From assembly GCA_031283685.1 (NCBI GenBank), contig JAITBI010000029.1:1-34965 (forward strand): a stretch of DNA of 34,965 nt, read 5' to 3'. Source of the DNA: Puniceicoccales bacterium (GTDB lineage: Bacteria; Verrucomicrobiota; Verrucomicrobiia; Opitutales; JAIRKQ01). The first letter of the stretch is position 1. Every line of letters starts with the position of its first letter. The notes below the pieces were generated by a model, which did not search any database, had not been told where the DNA came from, and was given only the letters and a program-made list of their open reading frames with translations. Positions 1-9,205 of this stretch are shown in pieces. Made by a program: the position numbers and the translations under genes.

Positions 1-2
1 AA

Positions 3-140
3 ATGTTTCACACATGGCTTCAGGCCAACAAACGATCGGAATCCGATGGTAGCTGCACCATAGATCTTGGCCATATAAAAATTATGGTCAATGAAGATCA
101 GTTGGGATACGTGACCCTAAAATCTTTGGATGCTTTATAA
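3..140 (+). CDS. C-terminal part of a CDS possibly truncated by the left window edge, hypothetical protein
   Basis: Frame open from the window edge to TAA at 138-140; reads MFHTWLQANKRSESDGSCTIDLGHIKIMVNEDQLGYVTLKSLDAL*. No family recognised. Confidence 0.4.
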   Translation: MFHTWLQANKRSESDGSCTIDLGHIKIMVNEDQLGYVTLKSLDAL

Positions 141-248
141 CAATAGTCAAAAGACGCAGAGGACCGTAGCTAAACAAGAAAAACGGTAGGGCTGAAGATT
201 TTCATGTAAGCTTTGCAAGCTCCTTTTTAATTTTAAGCTCCTAGGTCA

Positions 249-2594
249 TTAATTTGAATCGTCACCGTGGGACAGGTTATTTTGGTTGCTAACCAACCCT
301 TTGGCTTCCAACGTTTCCATGATCCTCGCCGCCCGGTTATACCCAATCTTTAATCTCCGCTGGAGGAAAGATATGGAGGCCCGATCATTGCTGCGTATGA
401 CTTCGAGAGCCCGGGGGATCATGTCATCTTCCCAGTTATCATCATCCAATTCGGCATCAGCATCTTCCCCGTTTTCCACGAGGGCATGGATGTCCATGGC
501 ATATTCTGGATCGCCATTTTTATCGTGTAAAAAGTCCACGATTCTATTGATTTCTTCGTCGGAAACGAGAGCGCCCTGGGCACGCAATAAACCGCTGGCC
601 CCCGGAGGCTGAAAGAGCATATCACCTCTACCGAGCAACGCCTCCGCCCCTCCCGCATCAAGAATCGTTCTACTGTCGACTTTCGATGCTACCTTGAATG
701 CAATGCGACTTGGCAGGTTTGCTTTGATGATGCCTGTGATGACATTTACCGATGGGCGTTGGGTGGCAAGGATCAAGTGTATTCCTGCCGCACGAGCTAG
801 TTGGGCAAGCCGTGCCACACAGGTCTCTACGTCGGCGGGAGCAACCATCATCAAATCGGCCAATTCATCGATGATACAGACAATGTATGGCATTCTTTGG
901 TCAGGAATATCGATGTTTTCTGAATTTTGAGGAAGGGCAGTGCTCATGGCGGAACGTTCTTCGGGGGAAAGGGACCGTTCCAACTCTTCGGCACGGGCAA
1001 CTTCATCGGCATTTTTCAAAATCTTCGCGTTGAAACCGGCGATGTTGCGGACACCCAATTGGGCGAAAATTTTATAGCGAAGTTCCATTTCAGAGATTAA
1101 CCATTTCAGGGCATTGGGAACTTTTTTTGGATCCGTTACCACGGGAATGAGCATGTGGGGCAATTTATTAAACACCTGCATTTCCACAATTTTCGGATCG
1201 ACCATGATGAACCGCAAATCATCGGGGGTGGAATGATATACCAGCGACGCAATGATTGAATTTATGCAGACGGTCTTACCCGATCCGGTTGCACCTGCAA
1301 TAAGTAGATGGGGCATTTTCGACAGATCGTTAATCATGGGTTCACCCGTTGTTCCTCTCCCGAGAATGATGGGAATGTCTGCCTTCATGGTGTGCCAATC
1401 ATTGGATTCGAGGATTTCACGCAAACATACCATTTGGGGGTTGCGGTTAGGAAGCTCCACGCCGACGCATCCCCGACCAGGAACAGGAGCAAGAATCCGG
1501 ACGGATTGGGCCCGTAAATTTAGGGCAATATTTTTGTCCAAATTGACAATTTTTTCCACCCGTACACCCGGCGCAGGAGAGATTTCGTATCTCGTTATTA
1601 CGGGACCGATGTGGACTTCTCCGGCGTGTACGGCAATGCCGAATTGGGCCAGCGTATCGACCAGCTGTTTGGAAACGGCAGCGTGGTCATCGTCACTGGA
1701 CGTTTTTTTTGCGCGCTGCAATAGTTCTATGGGAGGTAAAATGTAGTCTCCCCTGGATACTCCATGTTCGTGAAAGGAAGGTTTTTCAACCGTATGTTGG
1801 TTATGCTTGTTGAAGTTAGTGTTCGTTTGTGGAATATGCCCATTCCCCAGGTGGAATATTTTTCGCCATACCCATAACACCATGGAAAAGATTTCCTTCA
1901 TGATCCATGCTGTTAGTTTATATAAAGTGATGCAGGTGAATTTCAAACCTCCCCAGATGATGGTGCGAAAGTATCCATAGCGTTGGATATTTTTTTCCAA
2001 TGCTCCGTCCAAAGATAGACTCGCCGTAAATATGTATAGGGAGGATAGGATAAAGAGTAAAAATAGTAAAATGGCACTTCCCGTGATGGCGAATACCTTT
2101 TCAGCCATATGGTGAAATGTAAAATACCCCACAGTTCCTCCCAGTCCTGCAGAAAATTTGTTGTTCGAGAATCTTAAAAACATTTCCGTCGATAGGCAGT
2201 ATCGTTGAACGTACTCCAAGAGCCCCGTTGCACTGACAAACATCATGATTAACGCAATTACACGCCCTTTGTTTAGAGGTTTTGTTTCGGGCATGAAGAG
2301 CATGTGAGAAATGATGAACAGTGTGATCGGTATTAGCCATGCGGCAAAACCGAAATATCTCATGCTAAAAAATACCGCATTGGCCCCAAATTCTCCGACA
2401 ATGTTCTGATCTACCATTTGGTCATTCGTGCATGTGGTGACCAATCTCGTTTGGCTCGGCGAAAAGTCAATGAACGCAATGAGCAGCAATACCGCCAAAA
2501 CAAAAACTATCGCACTCAAGGCCACATGACGCTTTTTCTCACTTTTTTGTTTTTTTTGCCAAAATTTTCGTTCTTTTTTTGACACCATCGTCAT
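249..2594 (-). CDS. ftsK: DNA translocase FtsK/SpoIIIE
   Basis: 781 aa; N-terminal multi-TM region, Walker A GATGSGKT, FtsK core motifs (IDELADLMM, ARAAGIHLILATQRPSVNVITG), C-terminal gamma winged helix (SISFLQRRLKIGYNRAARIMETLEAKG). Confidence 0.97.
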   Translation of the reverse strand: MTMVSKKERKFWQKKQKSEKKRHVALSAIVFVLAVLLLIAFIDFSPSQTRLVTTCTNDQMVDQNIVGEFGANAVFFSMRYFGFAAWLIPITLFIISHMLFMPETKPLNKGRVIALIMMFVSATGLLEYVQRYCLSTEMFLRFSNNKFSAGLGGTVGYFTFHHMAEKVFAITGSAILLFLLFILSSLYIFTASLSLDGALEKNIQRYGYFRTIIWGGLKFTCITLYKLTAWIMKEIFSMVLWVWRKIFHLGNGHIPQTNTNFNKHNQHTVEKPSFHEHGVSRGDYILPPIELLQRAKKTSSDDDHAAVSKQLVDTLAQFGIAVHAGEVHIGPVITRYEISPAPGVRVEKIVNLDKNIALNLRAQSVRILAPVPGRGCVGVELPNRNPQMVCLREILESNDWHTMKADIPIILGRGTTGEPMINDLSKMPHLLIAGATGSGKTVCINSIIASLVYHSTPDDLRFIMVDPKIVEMQVFNKLPHMLIPVVTDPKKVPNALKWLISEMELRYKIFAQLGVRNIAGFNAKILKNADEVARAEELERSLSPEERSAMSTALPQNSENIDIPDQRMPYIVCIIDELADLMMVAPADVETCVARLAQLARAAGIHLILATQRPSVNVITGIIKANLPSRIAFKVASKVDSRTILDAGGAEALLGRGDMLFQPPGASGLLRAQGALVSDEEINRIVDFLHDKNGDPEYAMDIHALVENGEDADAELDDDNWEDDMIPRALEVIRSNDRASISFLQRRLKIGYNRAARIMETLEAKGLVSNQNNLSHGDDSN

Positions 2595-2830
2595 TTAAAA
2601 AAAGATTTTTCCTCCCAGAGTCAGTACTTTTATTTTTGCGAAAAGTTTTGAAAATACGTGTAAAAAATGTGCACATATAATCGCTTTTATGCTATTTGTC
2701 TGCGAATAATGATTTTTTATACATTTTTTCCAAAGAATACAATCTTGGGATTGCAATTATATTTAATTTCATAAAAGTATTGATCTTTGAGAAAAATAAT
2801 ACACCATGTTGGGTTAACGTCGAGACGTAG

Positions 2831-3277
2831 TTGAAAATGGATTTACATAAATATGTGGATGAATTGCTGAAAACGATTGGCAAGTCGCTGGATCTGCCTG
2901 GTTTGGCTCTCGACGAAAATGACCATTGCGTATTATTGTTTGATGATAAGGTCGTTTTAAATATCGAATTAGATATAGAGAAGGAACTACTGATAATATA
3001 TTCCTATATTGGCGAGGTCCCCCTTGAAGGACGGGAGATAATTTTTGAAACATTGTTGGAATCAAACCTTTTTTGGAAAGGCACGCAGGGGGCTACCATA
3101 GGCATCGATAAACAAACCCAAACCGTCGTGCTAGCATTTCCAATGGAACTTCCCCTAAAAAGAAAAGAAAGTTTTGAAGAGAGATTGGCTCTCTTTGTAG
3201 AAGTAACTGAAAGTTGGATTTCCCGGCTAGAAAAAATGTCTACAGATGCGGAGTTAATTGCAAACGAAGAGCAGTAG
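2831..3277 (+). CDS. CesT-family type III secretion chaperone
   Basis: 148 aa, acidic; pattern LLKTIGKSLDLPGLALDENDHCVLLFDDKVVLNIE...LIIYSYIGEVP...FETLLESNLFWKGTQGATIGIDKQTQTVVLAFPMELP...FVEVTESW matches the CesT/SycE chaperone layout. Confidence 0.8.
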   Translation: MKMDLHKYVDELLKTIGKSLDLPGLALDENDHCVLLFDDKVVLNIELDIEKELLIIYSYIGEVPLEGREIIFETLLESNLFWKGTQGATIGIDKQTQTVVLAFPMELPLKRKESFEERLALFVEVTESWISRLEKMSTDAELIANEEQ

Positions 3278-3325
3278 TGTGAAAAGTTACGAGTTGTTTT
3301 TCGTTATAAAAGAGGGAGTTATTGA

Positions 3326-3650
3326 ATGAGCATAATTGCTACAAGTGGCACGAATACGGCGGGCAAGGGATCTGAGGTGCATCAGTCTCCTTCTCTGCCC
3401 TATAAAGCGATACAATATAAAAAAGCTAACAACCCTCCAGGGTTGCTGGGGACCATTACTTTCTCGGTTTCTAAGCGCCTTTCTTCTCGTAAGGTGTCTC
3501 AACTTGCAGAAAAAAAATCAATTTTTAAAAAAGGTCATGGGCAGCTATGTTTATTTACAGGAAATGGTGCAAAATTCCCACGCCTGCCAGGTGTACAAAT
3601 TTTTAGCAAAAAAAAAAGTTAAATTTTTAAATTTTAATAAAAAATTTTGA
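3326..3650 (+). pseudogene. Small ORF behind the CesT chaperone, possibly frameshifted; candidate effector or effector remnant
   Basis: 98-aa ORF (3326-3622) with Ser/Thr-rich N-terminus MSIIATSGTNTAGKGSEVHQSPS. A second frame (3336-3650) continues as NQFLKKVMGSYVYLQEMVQNSHACQVYKFLAKKK after an 8-A tract at 3510-3517. Confidence 0.3.
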
Positions 3651-3784
3651 AATTTGTGCAAATTAGATCCCAAACAGTGTTTAATTTTGTGTGGATATAA
3701 ATGTCGCGTGACTCACCTAACAAATTTCCTGCTTCATCAAAAGATGAGTTGCTAAAATCGATTACTGAAATATAACTCGCAACG

Positions 3785-4363
3785 ATGACGAATGAAAAGC
3801 AGGGAAATTCGGATGACAAAAATCCAAAATATAAGCGTATTAGGTTCGTTAAAAAATTCTTGCGTCATATGCCTAGAAAGTCATCCATCCACAGGTACCC
3901 CATTTTGAATAAATTTGCCCATGTAGCTCGGGAAAGATCCTACCTGTGGTCATTTAGGGTCCCAGAAGTAGTGCCGGCATTTTATATCGGATGGATAATA
4001 ACCCTAACGCCACTTCCCTATGTGGTACATATCATTCTTGCGTTTTTTGCTGCCTTGATGTGTCGGGCAAACGTAGCCATTCTGATGTTTTTGCCAATTC
4101 TTTCCAACATTGTCACATTCCTTTTCTTTTGGGCCGTAACCTATAAAATAGGTCTCTATATGGTGCATTGGCTTGGGGTAGGGACGGAAATATTACCCGT
4201 GATTACAACCTTTGATAAACATGCGATCTTGCAATATGGCAAATTTACCATTCGCATATTTGCCACCATAACTCTCGGGGCGATAATTTTTGGACCACTT
4301 TTAGGGGCAATTTGCAGTGAAATTTACAGATATTATGCCAAAAAGTATACCCGTAAGGCCTAA
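3785..4363 (+). CDS. DUF2062 domain membrane protein
   Basis: 192 aa; RSYLWSFRVPEVVPAFYIGWIITLTPLPYVVHIILAFFAALMCRANVAILMFLPILSNIVT resembles the DUF2062 core; several hydrophobic helices. Confidence 0.75.
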   Translation: MTNEKQGNSDDKNPKYKRIRFVKKFLRHMPRKSSIHRYPILNKFAHVARERSYLWSFRVPEVVPAFYIGWIITLTPLPYVVHIILAFFAALMCRANVAILMFLPILSNIVTFLFFWAVTYKIGLYMVHWLGVGTEILPVITTFDKHAILQYGKFTIRIFATITLGAIIFGPLLGAICSEIYRYYAKKYTRKA

Positions 4364-4445
4364 GGTCGAGGTTCATAGAAGAGCCGTGCCTATCATCAAA
4401 ATCCTTATTCTCTCCTTGGTCAGTTTTTGCACAATTCGATGATAG

Positions 4446-4928
4446 CATTATCTATATCTATACTTTTGCCATTGTGCCGATGACATTTTCCATGGTTGGT
4501 GCTGTATGTCCAATAAGGAGCTTTGATTAGTTTTAGCAAGCTGTGCAGCCAGTGCATTTGGGCGGGACAAAACTCTACTAACCGGATATTCACTCGGAGG
4601 GAGCCTGTGTCAAGTTGCCTCAGCGTCACTAAGAATCCCAGGCATTTCTTTTAATCCAGCTGCTGTTAATGAAAATTTATTGCTGGGATTATCAGCAGAT
4701 CAATTGAGTTTTGCTAGAGAAAATGGACTACAGGTATCAATGGACAGAGATATTGTAAGTGGTAAGCTGTTTTCTGGTAGGAACAGAGGCAGGTGTGTGC
4801 AAGTATTTGAAAACAAATTAGTTTTGCCGTCATATGGCGGGAAGGAAAATCCTCATAAGGCATCGGTATTAAAAGCAGCATTCGCGACATTAACTTCTCA
4901 GCAGGGTGCTCAAGGATCATACGTGTAA
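4446..4928 (+). pseudogene. Decayed class 3 lipase / Mbeg1-like alpha-beta hydrolase fragment
   Basis: Frame open 4527-4928 with no ATG before 4680; reads LVLASCAASAFGRDKTLLTGYSLGGSLCQVASASLRIPGISFNPAAVNENLLLG...VSMDRDIVSGKLF...NPHKASVLKAAFATL. Has a GxSxG nucleophile elbow and FNPA-type continuation. The same frame extends upstream across a TGA at 4524-4526. Confidence 0.6.
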
Positions 4929-4961
4929 CACTAAGAGGCTCGCAAAAATATGGAATTAGAT

Positions 4962-5798
4962 CTATTCGAAACCAATGATATCGACGCCTAGTTTAGTAGC
5001 GTAGTCTAACACGTTGTTTTTGTCTAGAATTATAACATTTTGTGCCTCTAGAGCAGCATACTTTACCTTGGCATTGTGCAAATTTTTCAACGTTTGCATG
5101 CCAAAAATGGGTACGTCAAAGCGAAAGTCTTGTTTATATTTGGCTGCTTTTACAAAGATTGCATCTTTTAAATTAAATTTTCCGACTCGGCTGATGAGGT
5201 CGTCGGTTCCTGCGAAATCTTCGACTGCCACGATAGTTCCCTTATGTACGACGAGGCTTTGGCCAATATTTAAACGGGCAATTTCGCGAGCAATGTTAAT
5301 TCCAAGTTGTAAACTTTTTTTATTAATTGCCGATTTTTGAGGCGTCATGGAACCCTCGGTGGCGAGGTATTTTTCCATGAAGGAACGAGCATCCAATAAT
5401 TCCACACCGATATCTGCAATTTCTTTGGCAATGGCTCCAAAAATAGACTCAGCGTTACGTTCCTTTAACGCCATTAGCATCCGGAGTGCTTTGAGGTCCG
5501 GCAACAGCCCTCGAAAAAGCTTTTTAGGTTTTACCTGGCCTGCCATAATGGCAAATTTTGCGTCGAAGCTTTTCAATGCTCCTAGTAATTTTGATATCTG
5601 TCCAACGGAAAATTTTACGATGTTTTGTGCTGGAAAATCATCGAGCCATTCGGAATTTACATCATCGTCCACGGCAATAACTACGATATCATGCTCAGCA
5701 GCTACGATGTTTTTAGCGCATAGGATGGGGTAATCTCCGCGTCCTGCAATGAGGGCAACGCGTGCACCCTTTGGTAAATTTTTACGGGTAAATGCCAT
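4962..5798 (-). CDS. lpxI: LpxI-family (DUF1009) UDP-2,3-diacylglucosamine pyrophosphatase
   Basis: 278 aa; GARVALIAGRGDYPILCAKN..., KFAIMAGQVKPKKLFRGLLPDLKAL, ATEGSMTPQ and SLVVHKGTIVAVEDFAGTDDLISR are typical of the LpxI/DUF1009 family. Confidence 0.88.
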   Translation of the reverse strand: MAFTRKNLPKGARVALIAGRGDYPILCAKNIVAAEHDIVVIAVDDDVNSEWLDDFPAQNIVKFSVGQISKLLGALKSFDAKFAIMAGQVKPKKLFRGLLPDLKALRMLMALKERNAESIFGAIAKEIADIGVELLDARSFMEKYLATEGSMTPQKSAINKKSLQLGINIAREIARLNIGQSLVVHKGTIVAVEDFAGTDDLISRVGKFNLKDAIFVKAAKYKQDFRFDVPIFGMQTLKNLHNAKVKYAALEAQNVIILDKNNVLDYATKLGVDIIGFE

Positions 5799-5845
5799 TC
5801 GGTTTCTCTGAAAATTGATAAATTATTAGCATTGACAACACAAAA

Positions 5846-6664
5846 TCACACCCGGTTTGACTCTTTTTGCATCCTTTGTCGCACAACTTCGTATAGGACA
5901 ATCACGGCTGCGTCATTGACATTGAGAGAATCGCTCATTCCATTTTGTGGAAGTGCAATGGGTATTACGCCATCATTTTTTAGCCAGAAATCTGACAATC
6001 CATCATGCTCGGATCCAACAACAATTGCCGTGGGAGACGTAAAATCTTCATAAAAATAAATATTTTTTGCGGGTGGTGTCGTGGTGAAAATTTGGACGGC
6101 GCTTGTCCTTAAAAATTCCAATGTTTTTTCATTGTTCGTGACGACCGTTGGCAAACTAAAAACTGCCCCCTGGGATGCCCGAATAACATTGGGATTAAAA
6201 ATGTCGGTTACGGGGTTACACAAAATTAATGCATCGGCACCGGCAGACTCCGCCGAACGCATCAAAGCACCAAGATTACCAGCTTTTTCGATGCTTTCTG
6301 CGACCAGAATAAAGGCGTTGTCTGAAAGTTTGATATGGGGAAAGTCCAAATGCCAAAATTTGGCCAGTCCAAGTATGCCGTCGCAATTTTCACGGCAGCT
6401 AATTTTTTCAAAAACTTCGCCGCTCACTTGGCAAATTTGAATATTTTTGCTCTCGGCCCGTTGGATTAAATCCCACGGAACAAGATCTCTGAAAAACTTT
6501 TCACAGAAAAAAATCGTGTCCACGGAAATGTTATTATCCATAGCCCGTGATAGCTCGCGGTAGCCTTCCACAAGAAACATCCCATAGCGGTTCCGTTTTA
6601 CGCGATCCCGTAGTTTGCATAAAAATTTTATTCGATCGTTTTGTCTGCTTGTAATTATTTCCAC
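5846..6664 (-). CDS. SpoU/TrmH-family RNA 2'-O-methyltransferase
   Basis: SRQNDRIKFLCKLRDRVKRNRYGMFLVEGYREL (substrate-binding domain), GNLGALMRSAESAGADALIL, VVGSEHDGL, IALPQNGMSDSLNVNDAAVIVLYEVVRQR. The tracked ORF runs to 6796 inside waaA; GTG at 6664 is the most plausible start. Confidence 0.9.
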   Translation of the reverse strand: MEIITSRQNDRIKFLCKLRDRVKRNRYGMFLVEGYRELSRAMDNNISVDTIFFCEKFFRDLVPWDLIQRAESKNIQICQVSGEVFEKISCRENCDGILGLAKFWHLDFPHIKLSDNAFILVAESIEKAGNLGALMRSAESAGADALILCNPVTDIFNPNVIRASQGAVFSLPTVVTNNEKTLEFLRTSAVQIFTTTPPAKNIYFYEDFTSPTAIVVGSEHDGLSDFWLKNDGVIPIALPQNGMSDSLNVNDAAVIVLYEVVRQRMQKESNRV

Positions 6665-6671
6665 AGGCGTA

Positions 6672-7967
6672 TTACCTATTAGCAAATGCAATATCTTGAA
6701 TTTTTTTAGCGATAAATTCAGATGCTCCGCAGTTGTTTCTATGCCATTCTTGCAATTTTTGAGCAAAATTTTGCCTCTTGCTTTCGTCCTTTGCAAGGAT
6801 AGTTATGGCCATGATCGCACGGGCTAAATCTTTAACTTTAACGACGCATTTGGAGTGTTCCAGTGATAGACAAATATCTTTAAAATTAGTCATTTTATCG
6901 CCATAGACGATGGGGACTCCATGACATGCAGCGTCCACAGGGGATTGTCCACCGGCATTCGGAGCCAAACTTTTCCCGATGAACGCCAGGTCGGCAATCG
7001 ATGTCAACGTTTGCAACTCTCCCGTAGTATCAGCCAAACAAATATCAACTTCCGCACTTGCCTTGCCCTTTGACCGCTGGTGCCATTTGAAGCCGGATGT
7101 TTTTAATAGACCAATGATCTGATTGCGCCTTTCCGCATGGCGAGGAACGAGCAATAATTTCCACCGCCTGTCGCCAATTCGGCACTTTTTGAGTGCTCTA
7201 ATGAGCATTGCTTCTTCCTGAGGCCAGGTGGATGATCCTAGTAAAATTAGATCATTTTTCGTAAAACCGAGGGTACGCCTGAGGGCCGAAGCTTCCGTCG
7301 GATCCAATCTGGGGATCCTATTATCAAACTTCATATTTCCTGCAATTTTTATGCGATCCGAGGAAATCCCTATTTCGTAGCAACGATCTGCCATTAGCTG
7401 GTCCGACGCCAGTACGTAGAAAATATTGTCCAAAGTTGATTTTGCCAAGTTTGGGAAAGTTTTGTAGCGAGCAAGAGTTTTATCGGAAATACGTGCATTT
7501 ATTAAAATGACTGGGACATTGCGCAAATATGCCTGCCAAATATGCTCCGGCCAAATTTCACTTTCCATGAGAATCGCCAGGTGAGGAAAAATCCTTTTCC
7601 AGGCCAGCCAGCTAAATAACCAAAAATCAAAGGGGAACAATCCCACAAATAGTATTTTGCTTGCATACATCCGACGAGCTAGTTCGTATCCCGTACTGGT
7701 CGTTGTTGTTAGAACGATTTCGTATAAATCCGACTCAATGAGCAAATTTATCAATTTTTCAAGGGCTTTGACTTCTCCGACACTTACGGCTTGTATCCAC
7801 AACCGCTTTTTGCCGAATTTTCTTTTCGGAAGTTTTTTGAATAACCCAAAACGATATTTGAAATCCTTTTTGTAGCCACCTCTTTTTATCATGCGATAGG
7901 CATAGTATGGCATGACAAGGAAGAAGCATGGAATAAACAAAAATCTATATAGCAAAATCGTCCACAT
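6672..7967 (-). CDS. waaA: 3-deoxy-D-manno-octulosonic acid transferase
   Basis: 431 aa; N-terminal membrane anchor, YKKDFKYRFGLF, WIQAVSVGEVKAL, TTTTSTGYELARRMY, ESEIWPEHIWQA, NARISDKTLARYK, GQSPVDAACHGVPIVYG. Confidence 0.93.
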   Translation of the reverse strand: MWTILLYRFLFIPCFFLVMPYYAYRMIKRGGYKKDFKYRFGLFKKLPKRKFGKKRLWIQAVSVGEVKALEKLINLLIESDLYEIVLTTTTSTGYELARRMYASKILFVGLFPFDFWLFSWLAWKRIFPHLAILMESEIWPEHIWQAYLRNVPVILINARISDKTLARYKTFPNLAKSTLDNIFYVLASDQLMADRCYEIGISSDRIKIAGNMKFDNRIPRLDPTEASALRRTLGFTKNDLILLGSSTWPQEEAMLIRALKKCRIGDRRWKLLLVPRHAERRNQIIGLLKTSGFKWHQRSKGKASAEVDICLADTTGELQTLTSIADLAFIGKSLAPNAGGQSPVDAACHGVPIVYGDKMTNFKDICLSLEHSKCVVKVKDLARAIMAITILAKDESKRQNFAQKLQEWHRNNCGASEFIAKKIQDIAFANR

Positions 7968-7995
7968 GTCTGAATCCCACTTTTAATTTTTAAAC

Positions 7996-9120
7996 CTATC
8001 CCATGCGCAATGGCATGACGACATATAGAAAGTCTTCTAAGGTTTTAAACACTCCGGCGCTTAATTCATCCTTGAATTCAAAAAATACTTCATCTTGTGT
8101 CAGAACCTTCAATGGATCACAAATAAACATGTAGTTGAACGCGATTTCGATTGGCTTCCCTTCGTAAACAATGGCAATCTTTTCATGGGCATTTCCGTAT
8201 TCTTGACTTTCAGCGGATATCTCCAAGGTATTATTCTCGAAATGTAATTTGACTAGGTTTTTTTGGTCGTTGGCAACGATTGCTACCCTTTGAATGCATT
8301 CAAGGGCGAGTTGACGGTCGAGTTTTACACGATTTTCTGCTCCCTGGGGGATAATCTGGCGAAAATTTGGATAGTTGCCTTCAACGATTTTAGAAACCAC
8401 CTTAATATCACCTATTAAACCATCTTGGTTTTCTTTATCTACGGCAATCAGGAATACAATTTGGCGATTATCGAACAGAAAAGCCACATCTTCTCCCTGG
8501 CCAAGGAGTCTTTCGATTTCTCGAATTGTTTTGCTAGGAATTATTACTCCCTTTGCATGGTCTACGCTTTCAGCTATTTCCTTAGACACTAAACTTAAAC
8601 GGCGGCCATCCGTTGCAGCGAATGTTAATTTGTTCTGGTCGAAACAAAAATATACGCTGTTTAAAATAAAACGGTTATCATCGTTGGATTGGGCAAAGGA
8701 AACATTTCTTAACATTTTCGCCATCTCTGCTTGCTGCAATTGCGTTTTATTCGACGGACTTGGTTCATTGGTGGTTGGGAAATCATCCGCCGGAAGTCCC
8801 ATGATTTGAAAATTGGAACGGCCGGAAGAAATTTTCACCATTGTACCGACAAGTTCTACTACGACGGTATCCCCTGGCAAAGAGCGAACGATGGCGGCCA
8901 ATTTCCTTGCCGGAAGTGTTATTTTACCTTCACTTTCGCTTTCTGCCTTTACCTGACAATGGATGGAAATGTCCAAATTGGTTGCAGTAATTTTCAGTCC
9001 ACCGCCGGCACAGTCCAACAAAACATTGCTCAAAACTGGGATAATTGCTCGTTGTTCGACAATGCTTAAAACTTGCTGCAAGCCATTAACAAACGTAGCC
9101 TTTTCTATTGAAAATTTCAT
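7996..9120 (-). CDS. dnaN: DNA polymerase III beta subunit (sliding clamp)
   Basis: 374 aa; MKFSIEKATFVNGLQQVLSIVEQRAIIPVLSNVLLDC, TATNLDISI, LPARKLAAIVRSLPGD, AATDGRRLSLV, C-terminal YVVMPLRMG. Confidence 0.96.
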   Translation of the reverse strand: MKFSIEKATFVNGLQQVLSIVEQRAIIPVLSNVLLDCAGGGLKITATNLDISIHCQVKAESESEGKITLPARKLAAIVRSLPGDTVVVELVGTMVKISSGRSNFQIMGLPADDFPTTNEPSPSNKTQLQQAEMAKMLRNVSFAQSNDDNRFILNSVYFCFDQNKLTFAATDGRRLSLVSKEIAESVDHAKGVIIPSKTIREIERLLGQGEDVAFLFDNRQIVFLIAVDKENQDGLIGDIKVVSKIVEGNYPNFRQIIPQGAENRVKLDRQLALECIQRVAIVANDQKNLVKLHFENNTLEISAESQEYGNAHEKIAIVYEGKPIEIAFNYMFICDPLKVLTQDEVFFEFKDELSAGVFKTLEDFLYVVMPLRMG

Positions 9121-9205
9121 AATAAATTTTGAAAAAGATGTGGTTCTTTGTTATTTTTTTGTGACCAAATGACAAGCTGACATTTCATTTTGAGAAAAAT
9201 TATTT

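Noticed and set aside
1252-1746. 164-aa plus-strand ORF inside ftsK
   Set aside because: Antisense shadow ORF of a well-supported ftsK gene; sequence has no recognisable motif.
4524-4526. UGA recoding to explain the in-frame TGA in the lipase-like frame
   Set aside because: rho (33633-33635) and the orphan gene ending at 15183 use TGA as their terminator, so UGA reads as stop in this genome.
4680-4928. Treating 4680-4928 as a complete 82-aa gene
   Set aside because: Clear lipase-like coding sequence extends in frame upstream of ATG 4680, so this is the tail of a larger decayed gene.
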